A DNA stretch of 64,000 nucleotides, taken from Ligustrum vulgare. Taxonomy: Eukaryota > Streptophyta > Magnoliopsida > Lamiales > Oleaceae. A program made the position numbers and the translations under genes. Of the stretch, positions 36,766 through 48,340 are shown one piece after another (position 1 is the first letter of the stretch; each line of letters starts with the position of its first letter). The DNA lies in the NCBI GenBank assembly GCA_963555705.1, contig OY743180.1, positions 40,704,129 through 40,768,128 on the forward strand, written 5' to 3'. Under the pieces are notes generated by a model that was not told where the DNA came from, made no database searches, and was given only the letters and a program-made list of their open reading frames with translations.

Positions 36766-38202
36766 CTGCTTTCATAATCCTCTACAGTCACTTCAGATAG
36801 CTGAACCCCGCTCCTCGTTGTTATTGGATTAACATGCTCACGAGGGTTCATTTCAGTGTTGCTTGGTAACTGTCCTGGCTGTCTTGTTGAGCTGCTAGCT
36901 GCCAGCTCTCCCATTTGTTTCTTCAAATTTTTTATTTCAACAACTTGATTCATTATCTCACCATTCTGACTCTTGACCAACTGAATTAACTCTTCTATGT
37001 TCTCGGATATGTTTTTCTGAGATTGTTGCTGTTGTTGAAATCCAGGCGGCCGCTGAACATTCTGATTGTAAGACCATGAAAAATTTGGGTGATTCTTCCA
37101 TTATGGGTTGTAAGTTTGTGAATAAGGACCACCCTGCTGCCTGTTGCTCACAAAATTGACTTGTTCTGGATTTGATTGATTTTGTTGAAGTGGGCAGAAA
37201 TTTATCACGTGATTTTCGAAACAAAAATCACACAAAGTTGTATGAACTGAATTCACTGGCTGCACACCCATACTGTCTATTTTCCTTGTTAAAGCATCCA
37301 GCTTAGCATTTAATGTTGTAATCTCATTAACTGCAACAATTCCTCCAGACTTTGGTGTAGATCTATCTGAGTACCACTGGTAACTGTTCGCAGCCATCTT
37401 CTCAAAGATCTCAGAAGCTTCTTCATATGTCATATCCATTACTGATCCTCCAGCTGCTGAGTCGGCATACTTCTTGTTTTCATTTGTCAGCCCATTTTTA
37501 GAATGTTTGAACTAGTATCCAATCAGCGATTCCATGCGTAGGACACTGTCTGATGAGCTCGTTGAACCTTTCCCAAGCCTCAAAAATTGATTCCCCAGGC
37601 TGTTGACTGAATGATAAAATCTCACGCCTTAGCTTTGACATGCGGCCAGGTGGGAAAAATTTATCTACAAATTTCTGACTCATGATTTCAAAAGTGGTGA
37701 TTGTATGTAGGGGCAAAGTGTAGAACCAAGCTTTAGCTTTGTCCGCCAAAGAGAATGAAAATAACTTCAATTTCACAGCATCATCTGAAACTCCATTCAT
37801 GCGCTGCATTTCACACAATTCCAAAAAGGATCGAAGATGTGCATGAGGATCTTCAGTCGGCAATCCATGGAAAACACATGAGTTTTGGATCAGTGAGATC
37901 AAAGAGGTTTTGATCTCAAAATTGTTAGCTTGGATTGCAGGAGGTACTATGCATGTTCCAATGTTCCCCACAGGAGGAATCATGTAGTCTCGCAAAACGC
38001 GCCTTCCATGATTTTGTTGCTGTCCATTTACAGCTGCTGGCAGATTTAGTTGATTTCCCTGATTATCTTGAATTCTATCATCTGCCATGGCTAAGTCTGT
38101 TTGTTGATTCGCTTCCAACTTTTGTCTACGCCTCTGTCGAAAAGTGCGTTCAATTTCTGTATCAAAAGGAAGCAAATCAAATGACTTAGTCCTTCTTAAC
38201 AT
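36754..38202 (-). pseudogene. Athila-type Gag, frameshifted
   Basis: From the minus-strand start at 38202, about 150 bases from the primer site, the first 234 codons contain the gypsy Gag domain: RVLRDYMIPPV, VPPAIQANNFEIKTSLI, EDPHAHLRSFLELCEMQRMN, KAKAWFYTLPLHTITTFEIM, GESIFEAWERFNELIRQCP. At about 37495-37505 one extra base puts VQTF into a stop. The frame resumes as MDMTYEEASEIFEKMAANSY (37439), with a zinc knuckle-like CDFCFENHVINFC, reaches a TAA at 37101-37103, and continues in frame through HPNFSWSYNQNVQRPP to an A-run frameshift at the protease junction. So two frameshifts and one stop. Gag would form the particle; this copy cannot make full-length product. Confidence 0.9.
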
Positions 38203-38333
38203 AAATTAAAGAAAACAAAAATTAAAAGCAAAAACTAAAAAATAATATAAAAATAAAAATAAAAATAAAAATAAGCAAAATAAAGTTCAAAGTAAAATAA
38301 GAACTAATGGGTATCGATATTAATATAAAAACA

Positions 38334-38352
38334 GTCACCGGCAACGGCGCCA
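38334..38352 (-). promoter_or_regulatory. Primer-binding site, tRNA-Asp type
   Basis: On minus TGGCGCCGTTGCCGGTGAC directly follows the LTR end. The TGGCGCCGTTGCCGG core is the primer site typical of Athila/Tat elements. Confidence 0.88.
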
Positions 38353-39870
38353 AAAACTTGTTCACTTATATCTCGCGATGCGAGATATCCTCGCAAGTGT
38401 ACGGGTCGTGAGAAGTAATAAAGTGGACCTAGGAGTCCGGATTATCGTCCCACGAGGACTGTTTACTAAGTACCGAAATATTTTAGTTCTAACCTTTATT
38501 TGAACAGACAAATGAATTTGATGTTTTAAATTAAAACTAAGAAGATGAATTAAATAATTAAATTATGAAATTGTTTTGTTTTAAAAGATGATTGTAAAGT
38601 GGTTGAGATTCACGATTTCACCTAGCCAATTAAATTAATTTCAATTCCAGATTTTATTTTCTAAATATGTGATTGATCGAATTCACTGATTCAAATTGAG
38701 ATTCCTCTCTTGAGTTTAAATCAATCCTACCTAAATAAGTCAACCTTGTATCTCTACAGAGGGTCCGAATATTCCTTATCTAGATGCATTACACACAAGA
38801 ATTCACACACGACCGCAATAATTACAAGAGTATAACTCTATCTCTCGTTCAATTACCGGATTTATTACCTAGATCTATGTTATTAACTCACCTCTCGGAT
38901 TATGGAAATAACACATAAAATCATGAATAAGTGGCCAGTTCATTCACGCATTAAACGCAATAATAAATCAACACATGCATCAAAGCGTTAAAACAAGGAA
39001 TATGGAATTAAAATAATTAACTAGGCTACATCGTTCATCGCAACGTTAAAATTAGTTACACATCATTATGAAATAACAAAAACAGTAAAAATAAACGTTC
39101 ATTGAAAAACAATATAAAGAATGGAAAGATTGCACCAATTATCAATTCTTCAAGTATCTTCAATTCACGCCCCTCTGCGATGCTTGAATCTCCAAGAATT
39201 TTAATTAAAATCTCTGTTGTGGCTCGTTCTATGGAGAGGCAAAGGTCTGATTTTCGTGCCTTATGTGTTGTATATATAGGTTTTGGAGGAAACCTAGGTC
39301 AAAAAGCCCAAAGCCTGTTAAAAATCGCGAGAAAAATCTAATATGCGGCCCAGTTGGACAACCGCGCGATCGCGTGGTAGAACCTCTGGCGATCGCGTGG
39401 TAGACGTTAAAAACTCTCGGGTTAAGAATTTGCACCATCTCGCGATCGCGTGGAACGTATCCAGCGATCGCGACTTCCTCTTTTCTCGGCTGTACAATTT
39501 AGTCCCTGACTTTTAATTGCACCTTCAATCCTCAACTTTCAATTGTTGCAATTTTGTCCCCAAACTTTATCTTCTTCTTGATTTGCCCATTTAAGCTCTC
39601 ATATCCTTCAATTCGGTCCTCCAACCTTTGATTTCTTCACTTTGGCACCACGCATGTTTCCCGGTTGTTGTCACAAACTCCTCACTTGTCCAATTTAGCT
39701 CCAATTAACATCCAATTGTGTCATTTTTCCATTGATTTCATCATTCTTCATCTTTTGGGATATTTTCTGAAAAGTAAACGATAAACACAAATTAAATAGC
39801 AAATATTCCAAAATGACAATAATTACACCTAATTTAGACATACAAATAAGTGTATAAAATACACTTATCA
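38353..39870 (-). repeat. 5' LTR of the Athila-type element (1518 bp)
   Basis: Uninterrupted LTR, read on minus from TGATAAGTG (39870) to CAAGTTTT before the primer site. It provides the empty-site sequence for the CACTA nested in the 3' LTR. GCGATCGC palindromes recur at about 39366-39470. Confidence 0.93.
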
Positions 39871-40839
39871 CTTAACTATTGTGTGAGAGCGTAGGACAAA
39901 AAAATAGGAAAAGGAGTAATATCTGTTGATGTAGTTAGAACGAAAAATGAAATCACAAAAGGAATTATTGTTATAAACCAGAGAGAAAAGAGAAAAAAAA
40001 ATAAAGAGACCAATAAACTTGTATATTTTATTATGAACCAGAGCCCCCATATATATAGGGGAGAATAGGGTAATAATGTTTAGGGGTTACAGGGGTACAA
40101 TTATCATTCACTAATATAAGATAATATTTACAACACTCCCCCTTGAATGACATATTATAAAATATTTTCCTTGTAAAAGCCTTATTTGATAAAAATTCAA
40201 TGGGACAAAAATATCAAACGAAGGAAAAAATACAGTTATTCTTGGAGTATTAAGATGAATGTTGGTAGTGCTTTTGTGGATAAATCAGCTAGATTGTCAC
40301 TTGAGTAAATTTGTTGAAAATTCTGGAGTATTTTGATACTGCCTCATTAAAACCTTGTCAGAAAAACTCAGTGGGACAAAATCTGAACGAGGTATTGATT
40401 GCCCTTTTTAAACTCACTTATTGATACTTCAAAGAATACTCCCAACGTACCGCGTTAATGATCATAATTATTTATATCACTCATTGGTACATCAAAGAGC
40501 GCAAACTAGTAATTAGAGTCAATCATCTTTTAGTATATACATTTCTAATAATCATATATTTATTGGCACTTATTATGCATTTGTTAGGCAAAAAAATTAT
40601 TGTATCTGTACCAGATCTTTGAAACATTCGTTGCGCAACAAGTCATGTATTACGACTATACCTATAGGTATTTTACTGGCTCTACACTGTTAAGTGTTTG
40701 TACTTCAGGTCCCAAAACCTCAAATTTTGTAGTAAGTTTAATTTAGTCCAAATGCATACTTTTGCTAGCTATTTTTATGTCGATTTTCTTCAACATATTT
40801 TCTTTTTTTTACCATCGCTATTATTCAAATTATGATGCG

Positions 40840-41699
40840 GTTAGCTTCGAAATTTGCTTTTGCATAAGTGCTTTATAAAGTGTGTCGACAAAATTATCAT
40901 CTCATTTCGATTTCTTTTCCCACAAGACATAATTATAGAGATCTCAATTTTTTAATATTACAAATATTTGAACATCTTCTAGAGATTTACAATTAATTAT
41001 GTCAATAAACACTCTTACGAGTATATACCTCCTCAATAAGACCATCATAATCATTTGCTCTATTTTTGGAACTAATCAATGGTTTATTTATGATAAGATA
41101 GATGAAATTATTTAAAACTTTGGTGATATAGTTGTGGTTACTCATTGTTTGGTTGTGCATTAGATGTGAGTAAAGCATATTATCAATTTTGAGATCTCCA
41201 CGGAACATACATAAGTTGAATTGTTTAAATCTAAGATGATCATTAGTGTAACTTTTACTTATTGTGGAGTTGTATCTTTGGGTTAAGTAAATTTGATGAG
41301 GAATCCTATATGAATCACAAAAGTCTTATTTATTGGTGATAGGTCGATGATTTATTTATAAAATACTTGGTTAGAGTATTGTTGTCATGATGATTTTGAA
41401 AGCATGAATTCTTAAATTAGTATCTTGGCTTTAATTTTAAGATGAGTGTATGATGCTGAATACTTGATTACAATATATAAGTATGGGTTACAAGATTTAA
41501 GTTGATCATCCGATTTTAATAGAAATGTCAGCATGTTTAGAAGGGATTTCGTTTGTGAATCTTTCCAGAAAGATTCTGTCAAAGTTTTAGTAGTTCTACT
41601 GTATATTTTGGTATGGACGTCAAGTTTCACTAATTTTGGATTATAAAGTCTTATTTGGTCAATCTTCTTGATTTTAGTTTTAAGAATGTGATTAATCAA
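40840..41699 (-). pseudogene. Faint copia RT/RNase H traces
   Basis: On minus, broken frames give NYITKVLNNF (about 41120) and NFVDTLYKALMQKQISKL (about 40850-40905), which resemble the late RT and RNase H blocks of copia (the latter like LADLFTKALPT). Only weak similarity survives, with stops between. Confidence 0.4.
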
Positions 41700-41779
41700 T
41701 ATATATATTAAGGTTTAGACGTTAAAATAGATCCTATGAAAGGCTGGAAATAGAAAGTTAGTGAATGGATTCATAAGTG

Positions 41780-42345
41780 GGATAATGTCGGTTGATGGTC
41801 TCCTACAACAATAACTATCAACTTCGATCCGTATTGAGTACTATACAGGAAGAAGTGTAGATCACCAGTTAATTGGGATGAGATAGGAGAAAGAAAGTTA
41901 TTGGGTCCAGAAATAGTACAACAAACAGCAAAAGTTGTTGAAAAGATTCGACAGCGGATGAAAATTGCACAAAGTACATAGAAAAGCTATGTGGATAGAA
42001 GAAGGAAACCATTGGAATTCGTTGCAGGTGACATAATCTTTTTGAAGGTAGCTCCTATGAAAGCGGTTATGAGATTTGGAAGAAAGGAAAGTTTAGTCCG
42101 CGATTTGTTGGCCCCTTTGAGATAATTGAATGGGTAGGTGACTTGACTTATCAGGTTGCATTGCCATCAGCAATATCGGGAGTGCACAATGTTTTTCGTG
42201 TCTCAATGTTGAGGAAGTATATTTAAAAGTAGTTAAAGTTCATTGGAACAGTCATGCAGTAGAAGAGGCTACTTGTGAGAGTAAGGACGAAATGCGTGCC
42301 AAGTATCCACACTTGTTAGGTAAGTTTTAATTTCGAGGACGAAAT
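41780..42345 (+). pseudogene. Tekay-type integrase C-terminus with chromodomain
   Basis: On plus the translation gives CRSPVNWDEIGERKLLGPEI, QQTAKVVEKIRQRMKIAQS, a stop, KSYVDRRRKPLEFVAGD, FSPRFVGPFEIIEWVGDLTY and LPSAISGVHNVFRVSMLRKY, the C-terminal integrase of gypsy chromoviruses. After several stops, VKVHWNSHAVEEAT and DEMRAKYPHL (about 42240-42320) form the remainder of a chromodomain, which targets integration to chromatin. Everything upstream is missing. A polypurine tract (about 42350-42362) and a Tekay-type LTR follow, so this is the 3' end of a truncated element inside the copia. Confidence 0.9.
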
Positions 42346-42773
42346 TTCTTTTAGGGGGTAAGGAATTGTAAGACCGCTTTTCATTTCTCGTGCAATTTTA
42401 AATTTCACGTAATACTGTGATGAATGTTATCATAAATTATGATTTTATGATCTTTAATGTCTATAATTGAAATTATTTTGCAGTGGAAGAACTTGGACGC
42501 CGGCTCGATCAATGTACCAATTTGAAAGATTATAAATTGGTTATTTAAATTAGTTACGTGCAATTCTATGTAAATAATTGTTTTATTGCCTCAGCATGTT
42601 ATTTTCTATTTTATTATGCCAATTTGAAATTTGGGGGAAAATGTAGTGTCAATCGAGGGCAAATAGAACTTATAAACTTATACAAAAGAGAAGAGTTGAG
42701 GGACTGATTTGCAAATTCCAAAAGATTAAAAACCTTAACCTAACCCAATCACTCTCTCACGCCTCTCTCTCAC

Positions 42774-42778
<5 letters not shown>

Positions 42779-42829
<51 letters not shown>
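42779..42829. repeat. (CT)n microsatellite in the LTR leader
   Basis: About 25 CT units at the place where the sister LTR has only short CTCTCT blocks (12640-12725); typical of plant 5' leader sequence. Confidence 0.95.
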
Positions 42830-42830
<1 letters not shown>

Positions 42831-44144
42831 AACCCGGTCTCTCACCGTCGGCCTCTCCGTCTCTGTCTCGCTCTCTCACCGCTCCTCTCCCGGCGACTTC
42901 GACGCCCACCACCGGCCACTTTCCTCACGCAGCCGCCGACCTTCAAACCACCGGCGGTAAGACCCCTCTTCCCTCTTCCTCCCGCACACACTCGCACGAT
43001 ACTCACGGTTTTAACCACCCTTTTTCACGCGCACACACGGGTTTATATGGATTGATGTATATATGTGTATGTATATATATTTATATGAACATTTCAGATT
43101 TTTCAGATTGAGTTGTAGCCAAATTTCGAATTTTTAATTGTTAACTTCAGATTTTGGGCATATATGTATATATGTGTGTATGTATGTGTATGTGTGTGCA
43201 CATTTCAGATTTGGTAATGGAAAATTTATATAGGTAAATTTCAGATTGTATATATATAGATATATCGATTCAAAGTTTAGTTAAAATCCAGATCTTTGAT
43301 TTTGCTTAGATTTTTAAATCATAGATTGTCAAATTGATAATTTTGTTTGGAACCTTGATGAATTATTTAAATTTTAATTGTAAATGTATAATGTTAAAGT
43401 TGTGAAATTGAAGTTTAGTTAACCGTTTTTGGTAAAGGATTATGAAATGGGTATTTTGTAGGTTTAAGAACTTATTTGGAACTTTAAGATGGAATTTCAG
43501 ATTTTGGAAACTATTAAAATGGGTTGTTTTGATTAATTTTAGTTAAATTGAGACCTTGATTATGATCTTACGTTCTTATGCATGTTAGGGATTTAGAATG
43601 TAATGTTCTGGGAGTTGAAGCATGAAACTCTTTCTTATTTTATGTGCTTTAAGCTAAACGTGAGGTCACATTGTGAATTAAAAGTTATACTTATAAATGA
43701 ATGTGAACAATTAGGATATTTGGTACATTGACATCACGGGCATCCGAGACTTTTCCACTTGCAAATTCAGAAACGGTAAATTACTAAGGATTGCAAGTAA
43801 GTAAACTCCCCCTATTTTTATTAAAGTTGAAAGTTAATGTGAAATTTCTGTGCTCAAGTGACAACTTTGTATATTGCTCGTTTTCGATGCTTTCGTTACT
43901 TCTTATAAAAATATATTGTTCAAATTGGAAACTGCCCAAGCATTCATATATTTTATGTTAATTGCATCATCAAGCATGCATTTGTCATTGAGTACTGAGG
44001 AAGTCAAATGATTTTAAAGGAAAAGTGTGGAAAGTTAGATTGTTCTCAAAGAGTATGTATCCCAAGTTTTAAGAATAAATGAATGTACTTCTATGCCATG
44101 AAAGATGTGAGTAAGAAATGGGGCGCGGTGGACCAGCGTACCCG

Positions 44145-44450
44145 AATTAAACCGCTGTTGCGGTGGTGAATATTAAACCTCTTTGCGGTGACGATTGCTT
44201 AACCGCTCGGCGGTGGCAAATATTAAACCGCTTTGCGGTGACGATTGCAAAACCGCTTGACGGTGGCAAATATTAAACCGCTTTGCGGTGACGATTGCTA
44301 AACCGGTTGACGGTGGCAAATATTAAACCGCTTTGCGGTGACGATTCTAAACCGCTTGGCGGTGGAAAATATTAAACCGTTTTGCGGTGACGATTGCTAA
44401 ACCGGTTGACGGTGGCAAATATTAAACCGCTATGCGGTGGAAAAATGATA
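44145..44450 (+). repeat. Hairpin-forming tandem array in the Tekay LTR
   Basis: Alternating units AAACCGCTTTGCGGTGACGA and AAACCGCTTGACGGTGGCAA, each a CCGC/GCGG or CCG/CGG stem-loop, repeat about twelve times with a double-unit period near 50. Counterpart of 14285-14415 but longer and with a second unit type. Confidence 0.85.
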
Positions 44451-45305
44451 ATCTGGTCCTAAATAAGGGATATTGCCCACTGCATTGTAATTGGCTAGAA
44501 GATACACTATTGAGTTCACGATAGAAAAGAAGTTAAAGTTTTTGGAAACGTTTAAATGAAAGTCTTGAAATGAAATGAAAGTCTTGAAATGAAGTGAAAG
44601 TCTTGAAATGAAGTTTAAGTTTTAGAAATGTTTAAGTGAGTTTGGAAGGTATGAATGTCCTGAAAAGTAAAGTAAATGAGGGTAATTACTTTGAATGGTT
44701 TAAGGAATTTCATGTCATAAGCATGCATTTCATGCATAAGGTTTACTTACTGAGCTTTAGCTCACCCCAATCCCTCCCCAACATTTCAGGTGATGAAAGT
44801 TAGGTGACCAAGGAGAGCACTCGGCAGCTGACTCAGGCTATACCCGCTTCAACCCTCTTAAAATAAAGTTAAATTAGAATTTATTTCAATTTCTCATTAT
44901 TCATTCTTTAATTCATGTATTATTGAGGTTAAATTACCTCTTGTTTCATGTGTTAAAGTTTATTTAATTGGAATTATATTGTTGAGGAGTTTGGGACTTA
45001 TCGTAATGGTTTGGATGATGTTGGGATTGAATGAGTTGCGATGTGTATTTTAAAAATGGTTTTGATGTCTCTCTACAGGTTGGCTATGTCCAATTTACAG
45101 AGGAGACTCTGTCGAAATTTTTGTAAAATTTTTATAATAGTAAATGAAAAGTTTAAATGTTTTAAACGATTATTTCCGCATATAATGTGAATGGAAGTTA
45201 ACACGCCTAGGTTTTTTTTGATTTTAAACTTGGGGTGTTACAGTAATAGAATTCTCTAAACAAAAAGGGAAGTATGTTGTTTTTAATGTCCTTATGACAT
45301 TAGTT

Positions 45306-46698
45306 GTAACACCCCCAAGTTCAAGATCTTAAACCTAGGCGTGTTAACTTCATTACACTTTATAGGCGGAAATAAATCATTTTAAATACTAGATTTTTTT
45401 ATTTTTCCATTACAAGATTCTAGGAAATTTCGACAGAGTCTCCTCTATAAATTGAATTTAACCAACCTGTAGAGGGACATTGCAACTATTTAAAAACATA
45501 AATTCTCAATTCATTCAATATCCAACATAACCAAAAACCACTTCAATCAATCCCAAACTCCTCAAAATAATAATTCCAAATAAATAAACTTTAACAAATG
45601 AAGCAAGAGATAATTTAATCGCTAATACAATACCATTACTTATTCAAAGCTACTCCAACCAAACAATTATTAATAAAGAATGAATAAGAAATGATTAATG
45701 AAAAACTTAAGTAAATTCTAGTTTAACTTTATTAAGAAATAAAAGCGGGCACTGTCTGAGTCTTCCACCAAATGCTCTCCTCGTATCATCTAACTTTTAT
45801 CACCTAAAATATTGGGGAGGGATTGGGGTGAGCTAAAGCTCCGTAAGCAAATTTTGTGCAAGTGATGCATGCTTATGACATGAAATGCTTTAAACAATTC
45901 GAAATATGTATCCCCATTTACTTTACTTTTCAGAACTTTCAACATTTCACTTAATCATTTCAAAATATTTACTTCATTTCCATCGTGAGCTCACTTGGTG
46001 TATCTTCTAGTCAATCAGATAACAGTGTACAATTCTTATTTGGAACCAGATCACATTTACAAGTAAAATCGTAAAGTGGCTCATTACATTCGGGCACGCT
46101 GGTCCCCCACGTCCCATTTCTCACTCACATCTTTCATGACATAGAAGTACACCCATTCTTTCTTAAAAAACTTGGGATACATAATTTTTTTTTAAAACAA
46201 TTTTGCACCTTTGACACATTTCTTTCAGATGATGCCATGACATGATAGCGTGCATGCTTGAACAATTTCTTAAATATACAAACAAGTATAAAGTCAATGA
46301 AACTCATCACAACCAGGTAAAGTACAGGGATATCATTTTAGCACGTTAATTCCACATTAAACATTCTACTTTGATGAAAATAGGGGAAGCTTACTTACCT
46401 GTAACTTTTAATCAAAATGTGGCCTTACGCTATGACCAATACATTAAACATCATATTTCGAAACAAATAATCAATTTCAATGCATCCTTAGCAATTAAAA
46501 TAAACACTTAGGCACATAATTGCACGTAACAATTTATAAACTTTTTAATTGGCACATTGATCGAGACGGCGTTCAAGTCCTTCCACTGCAAAATAATTCA
46601 AATTGTAGACATTAAAGATCATAAATTTATAATTTATAATAACATTAACATAAATATGAAATTTAAAAGGGGTACGAAAAATAAAAAGCGGTATTACA
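45306..46698 (-). mobile_element. Solo Tekay-type LTR (1393 bp)
   Basis: On minus it starts TGTAATACCGC and ends CTTGGGGGTGTTACA. The perfect 5-bp duplication TTAGT lies at 45301-45305 and 46699-46703. No internal sequence is present, so it arose by LTR-LTR recombination. Compared with the 2.9-kb LTRs it lacks about 1.4 kb after the GTGCCAATT landmark and has no hairpin array. Confidence 0.9.
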
Positions 46699-46799
46699 TT
46701 AGTTATATGTTTTCCTTCATGGATAAATATGAACTCAAAAGAGATATTCTTTGAAACATATGCTACTTCGAAAAGCACGTTTTATTGCTCATTCAAAAT

Positions 46800-48340
46800 C
46801 AACATGTCAATATTCTTCTGAAATATTGAAATTGTAATATCATATCCTTTAAAGAGCAATTAATATTATTTTATAATTGTTATGCTTCTTCGAGAGTAAC
46901 AACATATAAACATACTAGACTTGAATATGTAGTGTGAAATAAGATTTTGCTTCTTCAAGAGTAAAAACGAAATATTCTTTTCAAATTAGATATTCCTAAT
47001 GCTGCAATATTCTGCTGTAATATCGATTTAAATCAAATTCTTCTGGAATATTGATTTAGATTGTTTCTTTTTCTAGAATAGTGATACAATATTCTTCTGG
47101 AATATTGTACTATATTATTGAATGAAAAGCCTACATTCAAACAGATGTTTATTGTAAATTGGTATAATCAAAACGATATGATAATATCGAATAACTATAC
47201 CTCTTTATATGTAAATTCAAATTTAATAGAATACTAACCTTTACTTTGAGCAGAAAGAGAAGCTATGTTATTTGTGAACAAGTAACAATAAATTGAAATA
47301 TTTATTATAAAATAAAGTTGTTATTCTTCAGGAGTAACAACAAAATACATTTTCAAAATATCAAATTAATAACATATCTCATAATATTGGTCTTTTCGAG
47401 AGAAAATCATATTCCGTTATAATATTTAATATGAGATAAAATTATGATTCTTCAGGAATCATCACAACAATATACTATTTTACATCATAATAATCTTTTG
47501 GATTATTAATAAATTCGAATTTCTTTGAGAATAAGAATACAATATTTATCACACGAGCAATAAAATAATATTCTTCTTGAATATTTAAACGTAACGATAA
47601 TGCAATATTCTTCTGGAATATTGATTCGAAACTCATTCAATTATAAAAATAATTATTATCTATTATACTAGTTAGGAGCAAAAAACGAATTATTCATCTG
47701 GAATAATTATATTTCTAAAATTGCGATTTTTCAAGAATAATAAATCAATATTCTTCTAGAATATTGATAAATTATGCTCTCCGAGATAATATTCTTCTGG
47801 AATATTGATATTAATGATTCATTTTATCTTTCGAACTAACAATATTTGTACTCTAAATGAGTGACGATAAAAATATTCTTCTGAAATATTTATCTAACGT
47901 GGGTTGTGTTTCTTCGAGAACACCAACACCATATTTGTTTAAAACGTATTTTAAATTATACTCTCTTCAGGAGCATTGAGTCAATATTCTTCTGGAATAT
48001 TGTAATATACTGCTCTTCACGAGCAAGTTATCTTATATATACATGATATTACTTGGGTTACAATATAAAGATAAAATCTACTTCAAGATTAACAACACAA
48101 TAACATCAATAAATTTGTAATGGACAAATTTATATACTATTGTGCTACTTCAGGAGCATGTTGTATTTTTCTATTATTTCTTCAATAATAGGTCAATATT
48201 CTTTCTGGAATATTATAATGTTGTGCTACTTCGGGAGCAATAACAAATTATTTATGATAATCATATTAATATATTTCTGGAATATTAATTATACAGTTGC
48301 GCTACTTCCGGAGCAACAACGTAATGAACTATTCATTTAA
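46800..48340 (-). repeat. Array of short stem-loops in the copia leader
   Basis: The palindromic unit AATATTCTTCTGGAATATT (or one-base variants) occurs at least eight times (about 46809, 47040, 47088, 47604, 47747, 47785, 47983, 48191). A second stem-loop of the type GCTACTTCGGGAGC or GCTCTTCACGAGC is interleaved (about 47970, 48012, 48142, 48223, 48300). Spacers are unrelated AT-rich DNA. The region has no reading frame and lies between the 5' LTR and the expected start of gag. Confidence 0.85.

Larger units (their letters stand above)
42367..45242 (+). mobile_element. Tekay-type 3' LTR (2.88 kb)
   Basis: Starts TGTAAGACCGCTTTTC after a purine tract TTTTAGGGGGTAAGG and ends CTTGGGGTGTTACA. 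Colinear with the 5' LTR at 12232-15212 of another copy. Contains a CT microsatellite (42779-42829) and a long hairpin array (44145-44450). Confidence 0.88.

Noticed and set aside
46800..48340. Regularly recurring palindromic units, CRISPR-like at first glance
   Set aside because: Units are only about 19 bases, spacing varies from about 40 to 500 bases, spacers are AT-rich and not uniform, and the context is a plant retrotransposon leader.
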